Assembly (NCBI GenBank): GCA_964544885.1
Contig: CAZJDX010000012.1
Location: forward strand, 25,558 to 89,557
DNA from: QQVM01 sp964544885
GTDB taxonomy: Bacteria > Bacteroidota > Bacteroidia > AKYH767-A > 2013-40CM-41-45
Direction: 5' to 3'
DNA length: 64,000 nt
Part shown: positions 16,936-25,731 of the stretch, one piece after another
Numbering within the stretch: position 1 is the first letter of the stretch
Layout: every line of letters begins with the position of its first letter
Translations under genes and position numbers: made by a program
The notes under the pieces: model-generated
Databases searched by the model: none
The model's input: the letters and a program-made list of their open reading frames with translations, nothing else
What the model was told of the DNA's origin: nothing

Positions 16936-18306
16936 TTAGAAATTCGCCAAGGTGATCCCCGCCGCCACAGGATAAAGTGTCGGACCTTTGTTCTCCTTAA
17001 AGAGCGTGCTGGCATAGTAATCAACAAACATATTGAAGCCTCCATAGCCAAAGGCTACCCTGAAGCCATAGCGAAAAGGATTCAGATTGAAATCATCGTA
17101 CACCTTGGGTTTATGCGTTTTCCCATCTTCCTCATACTTTAACTTTGTATGTGATCCGATCCGTAAACCGAGAATAGCGCCCGCGCCGATATGAAAGGCC
17201 TTCTTCTGCTGGCGGCTGGTAAAGAATTCAAACATGAGTGGCATCGTAAGATAGGTTGTTACCAGTTTGGACTTTTCGTACTTCAGCAAAGAACTGGTAT
17301 CGCGATAGGTAGCCAATGGATCTGTCTTTAACAGGTTTACATTATTGTCGAAACGGTAATTATTCCAGTTTATCCCTAAGCCGGTCACAAACCAAAGATT
17401 GCTTTTTCCCAGTTCGAAACTTTTCTCCAGGAAGTTAAAACTCACCATAACCGACTTGGCCTGTTTTAATTCCAGATCGCTGAATCCTTCCGGAATATCG
17501 AAATTCCCGTCACGACTCAGGTAAGAGTTCAGTCCCAGTTCAAGCCCGGCCCAGATGGGTTTTGCCTTTTCCTTTTCGGCTTTTTTATTCTTGTCCTCTC
17601 TGTCAATGATGATCACATCCTTTGAACCAAAGCTGATATGCGTAGTATCCGAACCGTCTTCACTTTGATATCCCGTAGTCTTACCCACACCGGAGATATT
17701 CTCCTCTACAACCGGAGGTTTGGTTTTATACAATACCGAGCCGCTTCCGCTGATATTAGTGTAGAGTTCGTCCGTTACATCAATACTGCATTTACCAAGT
17801 CCGGAAATGTTGGCGTAACAAAGGGATGTTTTGAAGTTCATTGCCTCCACTTTTCCGGATCCTGAAATGTTAAAGGTACTCTTCCTTGCCGTGCCGTTCA
17901 GTATGATCTTTCCCAGTCCGCCAATATTAGCCTGTACTTCATCCACATTCAGATCCAGTGAAATCTTTCCGTCACCACCGATCTGAAGATCGATCTTATC
18001 GCCCTTGAAAGGAGTTTCACCCACGACTTCCGCTTTGCCCCCTATGATCACGCTTTTCAGTTCGGGCAAACTCACGTAAACCTCATCGCCGGCATCGGCA
18101 TTGATAAAAAGCAAGTCATTATTGATATGGAATTTTTCGGTACCGTCGCTTATTGCAGGATTGATTCTAACCGACTGACTATCGGCCTGGCTCAAATAGA
18201 CTTTACCATGTCTGTTGACACTGACCCCTGTGAATGTTGCTGTCTGCGCGAAAGCGGTAAGGACAGTAAGGGATAAAACACATAGTGAGAAAATTTTCTG
18301 TTTCAT
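16936..18306 (-). CDS. GIN-domain protein with C-terminal outer-membrane beta-barrel
   Basis: A 456-residue protein with a signal peptide (cleavage near AFAQ, residue 20). Residues about 25-200 form a DUF2807 beta-helix (IGGDGKISLDL, IGGLGKIILNG, ISGSGKVEAMN, ISGLGKCSIDV, ISGSGSVLYKT). A charged linker rich in Lys and Glu (about 225-245) follows. Residues about 248-456 show alternating beta strands typical of an OmpA/porin-like small barrel ending in Phe (GITLANF). The layout suggests a surface or periplasmic beta-helix attached to a membrane anchor. The start codon lies 34 nt downstream of a promoter block shared with the ECF sigma gene, so this is probably the main target of that sigma factor. 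Confidence 0.82.
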   Translation of the reverse strand: MKQKIFSLCVLSLTVLTAFAQTATFTGVSVNRHGKVYLSQADSQSVRINPAISDGTEKFHINNDLLFINADAGDEVYVSLPELKSVIIGGKAEVVGETPFKGDKIDLQIGGDGKISLDLNVDEVQANIGGLGKIILNGTARKSTFNISGSGKVEAMNFKTSLCYANISGLGKCSIDVTDELYTNISGSGSVLYKTKPPVVEENISGVGKTTGYQSEDGSDTTHISFGSKDVIIIDREDKNKKAEKEKAKPIWAGLELGLNSYLSRDGNFDIPEGFSDLELKQAKSVMVSFNFLEKSFELGKSNLWFVTGLGINWNNYRFDNNVNLLKTDPLATYRDTSSLLKYEKSKLVTTYLTMPLMFEFFTSRQQKKAFHIGAGAILGLRIGSHTKLKYEEDGKTHKPKVYDDFNLNPFRYGFRVAFGYGGFNMFVDYYASTLFKENKGPTLYPVAAGITLANF

Positions 18307-18332
18307 TGCGATTCAATTATTTATTTTTAGGG

Positions 18333-18372
18333 ATTATACTTATGGGACGTTCAGGGATTCGATAAGTTACAG
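18333..18372 (-). promoter_or_regulatory. ECF-sigma-type promoter in front of the GIN gene pair
   Basis: Read on the minus strand: CTGTAACTT (18364-18372), 13 nt, ACGTCCCATA (18341-18350), 2 nt, TATAAT (18333-18338). The same three blocks with the same spacings occur upstream of the ECF sigma gene (20176-20215). TGTAAC and CGTC are at -35/-10 positions typical of ECF sigma factors. The distance to the start codon, about 30 nt, is also the same as at the sigma gene. Confidence 0.75.
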
Positions 18373-18547
18373 ACTCGTCCATTATTTTTAATTCAGAAGG
18401 ATGCAGTAATGTACCTCGTTTCAAGATGACCCGGGAAATCAAAGAGGTGGATTTCCATCAAGAACTATGCTTTCAGATGACTTATACCAAATTCGTCAAA
18501 AGCTTGAAGCGCTGAAATTTCATCCGCTACGAAACATAGGTTTTCAA

Positions 18548-19642
18548 TCAACGCTTGCGAACATGACTCAGGGAAAACTTACCGATCTCCAACGCATAAA
18601 CCGTTGACTGATCGGTTCCATTTTGTTTTCTGTCCACACCGATCTTCGCGCCGGTCCTTTCGCTCAGCATTCTGGCTCCCTGGTGAGCAAGCTGAAAAAA
18701 TCCGGATTGATTATTTTTCGTATCATTTGATAAACCCAGCTCCGCTAATTCCGCCTCGGAAAAAACGCTGCTAAGGTCGGCGGTCTGGTTTACAGACTCC
18801 TCCGCCTTCTCCAGTACAGGAATAGTATGTACAAAGGCAGGTTCATCAGAGGCATGATCAGGCGGGAGCTCAGTAGAAATGTATGTGTCTTCAGCAGGTA
18901 CGAAAAGGCTCTCCTTCTCAGATCCTGTGAAAGCCGCCAGGGATCCCTGCCCGGAAAGACTTTCCTCCTTTGGAGAGGATTTCTGTATCGTCCGGACAGG
19001 AGTCGCTTCCGGAATATTTCCCGGAGATTCCTCCTTCCGGGTTTCCGGCAATGAGGCTGTCTGCTCCACCTTCCCGGCAATCGTTTCCTGAGGTGTGCTA
19101 TGCACCGGAATTTGTGTATCAGACTTTGCCATTTCATTTAGCTGTCTGTCTTTAAAAAAGATGGAATAGCTTATGATGAGCAAGGCGAGGGAAGCGGCAA
19201 TGGCAGTAATACGGTAGAACGCTGAGCTGAGTGTCAGTATGGAAGCTTCCTTTTTTAATTCCTGTTTGTCCCTATAGACAATTTCCGGATCCGGGAAGAT
19301 CCTGGTTTTACGCAGAATCTCCAGGGTGCCTGCCGCTTGCGGGTTTGCCCGTAGTAAATTTTCCGTTCCGGCTTTCTCCCTGTCATTGAGATCGCCTTCC
19401 ATGTAAGCGACAAGGGTCAGGAGTTCATTTTCCGGAAGCGATTCCTTCCGGTGAAGATTTTCCTTCCCCTGATACTTAACAGATGGGTCTGCATCCATCA
19501 CTACAAAAGAGAAGCTTTCAAATTCCTCTTTGAGATCAGGGTTATCTTCCAGGAAGGAGAATAATTCGGCGTGCAGGGAAGCATCCAGTGTTCCTTCGTG
19601 ATAATCGAGGAAATAGATTTCGTAATTGTTGCGCGTGATCAT
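18548..19642 (-). CDS. probable membrane anti-sigma factor
   Basis: A 364-residue protein encoded 25 nt downstream of the ECF sigma gene. Residues 1-50 (NNYEIYFLDYHEGTLDASL) resemble the N-terminus of many Bacteroidota anti-sigma or zinc-finger-like proteins, but no Cys/His zinc motif is visible. A single membrane helix lies at about 143-163 (YRITAIAASLALLIISYSIF). The part after it is polar and rich in Pro, Glu and Ser, as in a flexible periplasmic stalk, and ends with a basic tail. A cytoplasmic N-terminus, one helix and a periplasmic sensor match the single-pass anti-sigma design. The function is inferred from position and topology, not from a conserved catalytic feature. Confidence 0.7.
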   Translation of the reverse strand: MITRNNYEIYFLDYHEGTLDASLHAELFSFLEDNPDLKEEFESFSFVVMDADPSVKYQGKENLHRKESLPENELLTLVAYMEGDLNDREKAGTENLLRANPQAAGTLEILRKTRIFPDPEIVYRDKQELKKEASILTLSSAFYRITAIAASLALLIISYSIFFKDRQLNEMAKSDTQIPVHSTPQETIAGKVEQTASLPETRKEESPGNIPEATPVRTIQKSSPKEESLSGQGSLAAFTGSEKESLFVPAEDTYISTELPPDHASDEPAFVHTIPVLEKAEESVNQTADLSSVFSEAELAELGLSNDTKNNQSGFFQLAHQGARMLSERTGAKIGVDRKQNGTDQSTVYALEIGKFSLSHVRKR

Positions 19643-19667
19643 CTTAACGACTATCTTTTTAGCCCTG

Positions 19668-20153
19668 TTATAATACCCGTTCCAGGTTCCCTATATAATC
19701 TTTAAGGAATAGTCTTGCCCTGTATATATATACTTTTACCTGTGATGCCGACAATCCCGTGATCCTGCCGATCTCATCATAATTATAGCCTTCCAGGTCG
19801 CGAAGTGTAAGTACCGCCTTCTGATTCACCGGCAATAAGTTGATGGCGTTATTCAGTATCTGTTTCAGGTCGGAATACTGATCCGAGTGAAAGAGGCTCT
19901 CCTCGCTGACTTCTGTAAAATCGCTCACTCTTTTGTTCTTCCTGATCTTGTCGATCATGGTATGATAGGCTGTTGTGAACAAATATGATTTTGATTTAGA
20001 AGCATCAATACCTTTTACATTCTTCCACATCTTTTCGAAAGCGTCCTGAACGACATCCCGCGCGTCTTCCTCATCCCGGATATTTTTCAGAATAAACCGG
20101 TAAAGTCCATCGGCATGGTCATCAACACATTGATTGTACTCGGAAGTAGTCAT
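19668..20153 (-). CDS. ECF-family RNA polymerase sigma factor
   Basis: A 161-residue sigma-70-family protein with only regions 2 and 4. Region 2 includes YRFILKNIRDEEDARDVVQD and FEKMWKNVKG. Region 4 includes LLPVNQKAVLTLRDLEGYNY and the helix-turn-helix LSASQVKVYIYRARLFLKDY. I start it at the ATG at 20153. The frame extends to a TTG at 20225, but that would cover the ECF promoter at 20176-20215, and the extra residues do not resemble region 2. It is transcribed with the anti-sigma gene and probably activates its own promoter and that of the GIN genes. Confidence 0.9.
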   Translation of the reverse strand: MTTSEYNQCVDDHADGLYRFILKNIRDEEDARDVVQDAFEKMWKNVKGIDASKSKSYLFTTAYHTMIDKIRKNKRVSDFTEVSEESLFHSDQYSDLKQILNNAINLLPVNQKAVLTLRDLEGYNYDEIGRITGLSASQVKVYIYRARLFLKDYIGNLERVL

Positions 20154-20175
20154 AAAATCAAGCGAAGCTTCCTTA

Positions 20176-20215
20176 ATTATAAATATGGGACGTCCCCGAA
20201 CCTTCAAAGTTACAG
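20176..20215 (-). promoter_or_regulatory. ECF-sigma-type promoter in front of the sigma gene
   Basis: On the minus strand CTGTAACTT (20207-20215), 13 nt, ACGTCCCATA (20184-20193), 2 nt, TATAAT (20176-20181). It is identical in blocks and spacing to the copy at 18333-18372, while the 13-nt spacers differ. This implies conservation by function and not simple duplication, and it predicts autoregulation. Confidence 0.75.
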
Positions 20216-20422
20216 GCTCCTGCAAATTTAATTCTATCCGGGCAGAAATGCCCTGAATGTGTTTTTTAGGAGCTAAAAATTTGCATATTGAGGCCCCGGC
20301 CGGAATTCCGATCCGGACTTAATCGTGATCCCAGACAATCCTGTATCATGTTGTTCAGGATTGGAACCGGACTGCTTATCACCAAACATCAGCATTGCAA
20401 AATTAAATCTCAGAATATCAAC

Positions 20423-21892
20423 ATGACCGAACAGGAACAAATATCTGTCTTTGATATGTTTAAGATCGGGATTGGTCCGTCCAGTTCTCATACGCTGGGA
20501 CCCTGGAGGGCAGCTCTCCGCTTCCTTGACAGCCTGAAAGCATCAGGATCGATCAACGCTGTGGAGAATGTGAAAGTTCATCTTTTCGGTTCCCTGGCGA
20601 AGACCGGAAAAGGTCATGGAACCGACATTGCCATGTTGTTGGGTCTCTGCGGATATGATCCCGTTACTTATGAGGTGGAAAACATCACACCCGAGGTTAA
20701 CAAAATGAATATGGAAAAGAGGATCAGTCTTGCCGGTCTGAAAGAAATTTCATTCGATTTTGAAAAAGATATTGTCTTTCACTTCTCAGAATCATTGGAC
20801 TTTCATCCGAATGCATTGAGCATAAACGCCACTTTCAGGGGAGGGAAAACAATGAAAGAGTCCTATTTTTCTGTTGGCGGCGGATTCATTGTGAAGGAAG
20901 GGGAATCAGCCGGTTCCTCAGCAAGAAGAGTAAACCTGAAATATCCTGCCGATAATGCAGCCCAATTGCTGAAGCATTGCGCGGAGACCGGAATGCCGGT
21001 TTCTCATATTGTCATGCAAAATGAATTGAGCTGGAGAACGGAAGCTGAAGTAAAATCAGGGCTGTTGCATATCTGGAAGACCATGACACAGTGTCTGTTT
21101 CGTGGAGCCCATTCGAGTGGTGAATTACCGGGTGGTCTGAAAGTTACCCGTCGCGCTGCCGCTTTGAATGCGAAGCTGACACAGGGGAAAAAGTACAGTA
21201 ACTATGACGAATGGAAAAAAGTGATCCGGGCAGGAGGACATGATTTTAAATATACCCTTGACTGGGTCACGTGCTTTGCGCTGGCTGTGAATGAAGAGAA
21301 TGCCTCGTTCGGGAGAGTAGTCACTTCGCCTACAAACGGAGCGGCGGGAGTAATCCCCGCTGTATTGATGTATTACAATAATTTTATTAATCCGGCATCA
21401 TTGAACAGCAGTGCAGAGGAAGAATCCGCTCTGCTCGCGGAAAATAATATCCGCTTTTTGCTTACCGCTTCCGAGATCGGAAGCATCTTTAAAAAGGGCG
21501 CCACCATTTCTGCAGCGATGGGCGGTTGTCAGGCTGAGATCGGCGTTTCCTCGGCAATGGCTGCAGGAGCGCTCACTGAACTTTTGGGCGGAGATCCGAA
21601 ACAAGTAATGATGGCCGCCGAAATAGCGATGGAACATCACCTGGGACTTACCTGCGACCCCATCAAAGGTCTTGTTCAGATCCCCTGCATCGAACGCAAT
21701 ACCATGGGCGCGGTGAAAGCCATTACGGCTGCACAACTCAGTCTGAACTCGGATCCCGACAAGGCGAAAGTTTCTCTTGACGACGTAGTGAAGACCATGT
21801 GGAACACGGCAATGGAAATGAATAATAAATTTAAGGAAACCGCGGAAGGCGGACTGGCAACGAATGTTCCGATAAGTTTGTCGGAATGCTGA
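20423..21892 (+). CDS. sdaA: L-serine ammonia-lyase (single-chain, iron-sulfur)
   Basis: Deaminates L-serine to pyruvate and ammonia using a [4Fe-4S] cluster. From the ATG at 20423 it has 489 residues, fitting the fused beta-alpha form. The N-terminal substrate-domain motif is FKIGIGPSSSHTLGPWRAAL. The catalytic domain shows SPTNGAAGVIPAVLMYY, GCQAEIGVSSAMAAGALTE and LTCDPIKGLVQIPCIERN, whose Cys residues are expected cluster ligands. The frame is open further upstream, but those residues lack family similarity. It converges with lepA and has no operon partners. Confidence 0.93.
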   Translation: MTEQEQISVFDMFKIGIGPSSSHTLGPWRAALRFLDSLKASGSINAVENVKVHLFGSLAKTGKGHGTDIAMLLGLCGYDPVTYEVENITPEVNKMNMEKRISLAGLKEISFDFEKDIVFHFSESLDFHPNALSINATFRGGKTMKESYFSVGGGFIVKEGESAGSSARRVNLKYPADNAAQLLKHCAETGMPVSHIVMQNELSWRTEAEVKSGLLHIWKTMTQCLFRGAHSSGELPGGLKVTRRAAALNAKLTQGKKYSNYDEWKKVIRAGGHDFKYTLDWVTCFALAVNEENASFGRVVTSPTNGAAGVIPAVLMYYNNFINPASLNSSAEEESALLAENNIRFLLTASEIGSIFKKGATISAAMGGCQAEIGVSSAMAAGALTELLGGDPKQVMMAAEIAMEHHLGLTCDPIKGLVQIPCIERNTMGAVKAITAAQLSLNSDPDKAKVSLDDVVKTMWNTAMEMNNKFKETAEGGLATNVPISLSEC

Positions 21893-21946
21893 GTGGATGA
21901 ATGGAGACAGGAAGAACGAAAAGAAGAGTCCGTGGACCACTTAAAC

Positions 21947-23734
21947 TCAACTCAGTTTCAGTACAGCTAAAAATGCCTGCTGTGGAATTTCCACATTACC
22001 TACCTGACGCATCCGTTTCTTTCCCTCCTTCTGCTTTTCCAACAGTTTTCGTTTACGAGAAATATCACCGCCATAACACTTCGCGGTTACATCTTTCCTG
22101 AGAGCTTTTACGGTTTCACGGGCAATGATCTTCGAGCCGATACTGGCCTGGATAATGATCTCAAACTGTTGCCGCGTGATGAGCTCTTTTAGTTTCTCGC
22201 ACATTTTTTTTCCGAAATCAAAAGAGTGACTTCGATGTACGAGAGCGGATAAGGCGTCTACCGGTTCTCCGTTGAGACGGATATCCAGTTTAACCAGATC
22301 CGATTGACGGTAATTGAGCGGATGATAATCGAAAGAAGCGTATCCTTTGGAAATAGACTTCAGCTTATCATAAAAATCAAAGACAATCTCCGCCAGCGGC
22401 ATATCAAACTGTAGTTCCACCCTGTCGGTGGTAAGGTAGTGCTGGTTAACCAGAATTCCCCTTTTACCGATGCAAAGAGTCATGATGGAACCCGTAAACT
22501 CCGACTTGGTAATAATTTGAGCGCGGATATAAGGTTCTTCGATCCGGTCGAGGTAGTTCGGCTCCGGCATTTCACTCGGGTTATGAATTTCCCTTACTTC
22601 ACCGTTAGTCAGGTAGGCGACATAAGAAACGTTCGGAACGGTGGTAATGACCGTCATGTCGAATTCACGTTCAAGTCTCTCCTGAATGATTTCCATGTGC
22701 AGCATTCCAAGAAATCCGCAACGGAAACCAAAGCCTAATGCCACGGATGATTCAGGCTGGAAAACCAGCGAGGCATCATTCAGCTGCAATTTTTCCATGG
22801 CGGTCCGCAATTCCTCGTATTCATCCGTATCCACCGGATAAATCCCGGCAAATACCATTGGCTTCACATCTTCAAAACCCTTGACCATTTCAGCGCAGGG
22901 TCTGTCGGAAAGAGTGATGGTATCTCCTACCTTTACTTCACGCGCTTCCTTGATCCCGGAAATGATATATCCAACATCACCCGTTCTTACTACGTCTTTT
23001 GGAACTTTGTCAAGTTTGAGAATTCCGACTTCATCAGCGATATATTGCTTTCCTGTAGCGACAAATTTCACTTTGTCTCCCTTACGAATCTCTCCGTCGA
23101 TAACACGGTAATAGGCAATGATCCCACGGAAAGAATTGAACACCGAATCGAATATCAAGGCTTTCAGCGGAGCGTTCTGGTCGCCTTTGGGCGCGGGTAT
23201 TCTCTCCACTATTGCCGCCAGAATTTCATCGATACCAAGTCCGGTTTTGGCCGATGCCGGAATAATGTCTTCTCTGCTGCATCCGACCAGGTCCACAATC
23301 TGATCCTTCACCATTTCCGGTTCAGCGCTGGGCAGGTCGATCTTATTGAGAACAGGGATGATTTCAAGTTCATGTTCCAGTGCGAGATAAAGATTTGATA
23401 TGGTCTGTGCCTGAATACCCTGGGCCGCATCTACAATTAGCAAGGCGCCTTCACAGGCAGCGATGGATCTGGAAACTTCATATGAAAAATCAACGTGACC
23501 CGGAGTGTCGATAAGATTCAGTGTATAGTTTTCGCCTTTGTATTCATATTGCATTTGAATTGCATGACTCTTGATCGTAATGCCCCGTTCACGCTCAAGG
23601 TCCATGTCATCCAATACCTGTGCCTGCGACTCCCGGTTCGTGATCGTCTTCGTAATCTCCAACAATCTGTCAGCCAGTGTGCTCTTCCCATGATCAATAT
23701 GGGCAATAATGCAGAAATTTCTTATATTCTTCAA
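21947..23734 (-). CDS. lepA: translation elongation factor 4 (LepA)
   Basis: Ribosome-associated GTPase that acts on stalled or mistranslocated ribosomes. The G1 motif is AHIDHGKSTLADRLLE. It also has RERGITIKSHAIQ (switch I), DTPGHVDFSYEV (G3), NKIDLPSA (G4) and the LepA C-terminal domain with YHPLNYRQSDLVKLD and KCYGGDISRKRKLLEKQKEG. I choose the TTG at 23734 as start: it gives the canonical N-terminus (M)KNIRNFCIIAHIDHGKST and has GGGAGG 8 nt upstream. A GTG at 23782 would add 16 atypical residues and sits right against a candidate -7 box (TAGCTTTG, minus strand 23790-23797), leaving almost no leader. Confidence 0.95.
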   Translation of the reverse strand: MKNIRNFCIIAHIDHGKSTLADRLLEITKTITNRESQAQVLDDMDLERERGITIKSHAIQMQYEYKGENYTLNLIDTPGHVDFSYEVSRSIAACEGALLIVDAAQGIQAQTISNLYLALEHELEIIPVLNKIDLPSAEPEMVKDQIVDLVGCSREDIIPASAKTGLGIDEILAAIVERIPAPKGDQNAPLKALIFDSVFNSFRGIIAYYRVIDGEIRKGDKVKFVATGKQYIADEVGILKLDKVPKDVVRTGDVGYIISGIKEAREVKVGDTITLSDRPCAEMVKGFEDVKPMVFAGIYPVDTDEYEELRTAMEKLQLNDASLVFQPESSVALGFGFRCGFLGMLHMEIIQERLEREFDMTVITTVPNVSYVAYLTNGEVREIHNPSEMPEPNYLDRIEEPYIRAQIITKSEFTGSIMTLCIGKRGILVNQHYLTTDRVELQFDMPLAEIVFDFYDKLKSISKGYASFDYHPLNYRQSDLVKLDIRLNGEPVDALSALVHRSHSFDFGKKMCEKLKELITRQQFEIIIQASIGSKIIARETVKALRKDVTAKCYGGDISRKRKLLEKQKEGKKRMRQVGNVEIPQQAFLAVLKLS

Positions 23735-24078
23735 TTTCAAGGCCTCCCGTCGAAAATTATAGGCTGGTTCAGCCGGATTCACGGGGTTGCAAAGCTAAGA
23801 TTTTTTAAGGCATGAAAAAGGATTATTTCATCCTGAATCAGACTATATGGTTTTGAGAACCAATGCCTAAGACCCTTGGCTCTGCTTCGCTCCCTGCCTG
23901 AGGAACATTCCTTATCCTCTTGTTTTCATAGTGAGCACTTAATCTGAAAAGGATGAACTTGATCCTTTCTGTCAGACAGGGAGATCATCAGCTTTATTTG
24001 CCAAAGAGCAAACCGGCTGTCAGAACTAATTATAAAATTGTGAATACCTTGCGGTGTTTTTAGAATCCCTTCAGCTAT
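23735..24078. other. divergent intergenic region lepA / metF
   Basis: Contains the candidate -7 box and ribosome-binding site of lepA near its left end. A 7-bp hairpin (AAAGGAT at 23948-23954, ATCCTTT at 23962-23968) lies in the middle without a T tract. No open frame or RNA gene was recognised. Confidence 0.4.
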
Positions 24079-25035
24079 ATGAAAGTAACGGAGCACCTGA
24101 AATCGGCCAAAGGCAAGACCTTGTTTTCTGTTGAGATTCTTCCTCCACTAAAAGGAAAGAGTATCCAAAGTATTTATGATATCCTTGATCCCATCATGGA
24201 ATATAAACCTTCCTTCGTGGATGTTACCTATCACAGGGAGGAATATGTATACAAAAAGAGGGAGAATGGTTTACTTGAAAAATTCTCCATGCGTAAACGG
24301 CCGGGAACAGTCGGGATATGCGCGGCGATCATCAATCATTACAATGTAGATACCGTTCCTCACATCATTTGCGGAGGCTTCTCGAGGGAAGAAACCGAAA
24401 ACGCACTCATTGATCTTAACTTTCTCGGTATAGACAATGTATTATTGCTGCGCGGAGACGCTATCAAATCGGAATCTGTCTTTGAACCTCATCCCTTTGG
24501 TCACATGTACGCGCTTGACCTGGTATCACAGGTAGTGAACATGAACAAGGGAAAATACCTTGATGAGGAACTGAAGGATGTGGCACCATCAGGTTTCTGC
24601 ATCGGTGTAGCGGGATATCCTGAAAAACATTTTGAGGCGCCCAACATGAAAAGCGATCTGCGCTTTCTAAAGGCCAAGATAGATGCAGGGGCTGACTATA
24701 TCGTTACCCAAATGTTCTTTGACAATAGAAAGTATTTTGAATTCGTTGAGAAATGCAGGGAGGCGGGAATCAATGTTCCGATCATTCCCGGACTGAAGCC
24801 CATCACCACTGCCAAACAGTGCACATCTCTACCGAAAATTTTTCATGTTGACATCCCGGAGGAACTTGATGAAGAGATTGCCATGTGTTCTACAGATAAG
24901 GATGTAAAAAAGGTGGGTATTGAGTGGTGTATCGCCCAGTCAAAGGAATTGATGAAAGCGGGCGTACCTTGTCTGCATTATTATACCATGGGAAATGCGG
25001 AAAATACCATCAGGATAGCCAAGGAATTGTTTTGA
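24079..25035 (+). CDS. metF: methylenetetrahydrofolate reductase
   Basis: A 318-residue flavoprotein that reduces 5,10-methylene-THF to 5-methyl-THF for methionine synthesis. The barrel opens with KTLFSVEILPPLKGKS, where the Glu is the proton-donor position. FVDVTYHREEYVYKKR, LLLRGDAI, GVAGYPEKH, AGADYIVTQMFFDN and VPIIPGLKPI follow, covering the FAD and folate sites. Length is slightly above the 296 of E. coli but usual for Bacteroidota. It is divergent from lepA and convergent with ribE; methionine synthase is not nearby. Confidence 0.95.
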   Translation: MKVTEHLKSAKGKTLFSVEILPPLKGKSIQSIYDILDPIMEYKPSFVDVTYHREEYVYKKRENGLLEKFSMRKRPGTVGICAAIINHYNVDTVPHIICGGFSREETENALIDLNFLGIDNVLLLRGDAIKSESVFEPHPFGHMYALDLVSQVVNMNKGKYLDEELKDVAPSGFCIGVAGYPEKHFEAPNMKSDLRFLKAKIDAGADYIVTQMFFDNRKYFEFVEKCREAGINVPIIPGLKPITTAKQCTSLPKIFHVDIPEELDEEIAMCSTDKDVKKVGIEWCIAQSKELMKAGVPCLHYYTMGNAENTIRIAKELF

Positions 25036-25086
25036 CCTGGAGCATACGGTGGCATTCGTCAGGGCATCCTGCAGGACTTCCTCAGA

Positions 25087-25686
25087 CTATAAGCCGGAAT
25101 TATATTGTTGAAGCAATTTTGACACATACTTCCCGATCACATCAAATTCAATATTGACCAGGTCGCCGGATTTCAGGTTTCTGAAATTCGTGTGCTCCAT
25201 GGTATAAGGAATTATGGCAACAGAAAAGGTATTTCGCCCGGATTCAACCACCGTCAGTGAAACTCCGTTAACACAAATTGAACCTTTCTCAACGGTAATA
25301 TGACCGCTTGCCGGAGCATATTCAAAAGAAAAAATCCAGCTCCCACCCTGATCGGAAATTTTTTTCACAAAGGCAGTCGTATCTACATGACCTTGCACGA
25401 TATGACCATCCAGGCGCTCTCCGGCTTTCATGCCGCGTTCCAGGTTGACAAGACTTCCCGAAACCAGTTTCCCCAGATTAGTACGTCTCAGGGTTTCATC
25501 AATGGCAACAACTTCGTAGCTATCCTTATTGATATCCACAACCGTGAGGCATACACCATTGTGTGAAATGCTCTGATCAATTTTCAATTCGGAAGTGAAG
25601 GGAGCTTTTATGGACATACGAAGATTGCCTGCTTCAGACCCGGCTGAGACCACTGTACCGGTTGTTTCAATGATACCTGTGAACAT
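25087..25686 (-). CDS. ribE: riboflavin synthase, alpha chain
   Basis: Forms riboflavin from two molecules of 6,7-dimethyl-8-ribityllumazine. The 199 residues consist of two homologous lumazine-binding halves: the first starts MFTGIIETTGTV and contains SISHNGVCLTVVDI; the second starts DGHIVQGHVDTTAFV and contains SICVNGVSLTVVES. The C-terminal helix (FDVIGKYVSKLL) is the trimerisation element. No other rib genes are adjacent. The start is an ATG 45 nt downstream of the large gliding-associated gene on the same strand. Confidence 0.95.
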   Translation of the reverse strand: MFTGIIETTGTVVSAGSEAGNLRMSIKAPFTSELKIDQSISHNGVCLTVVDINKDSYEVVAIDETLRRTNLGKLVSGSLVNLERGMKAGERLDGHIVQGHVDTTAFVKKISDQGGSWIFSFEYAPASGHITVEKGSICVNGVSLTVVESGRNTFSVAIIPYTMEHTNFRNLKSGDLVNIEFDVIGKYVSKLLQQYNSGL

Positions 25687-25731
25687 GGTTTTAAAAATTA
25701 TTGGTCATCGCCGGCTATTGGATCCGGATCT

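Noticed and set aside
23948..23968. AAAGGAT/ATCCTTT hairpin between lepA and metF as a terminator
   Set aside because: It lies upstream of both divergent genes, so there is no transcript for it to end; probably chance.
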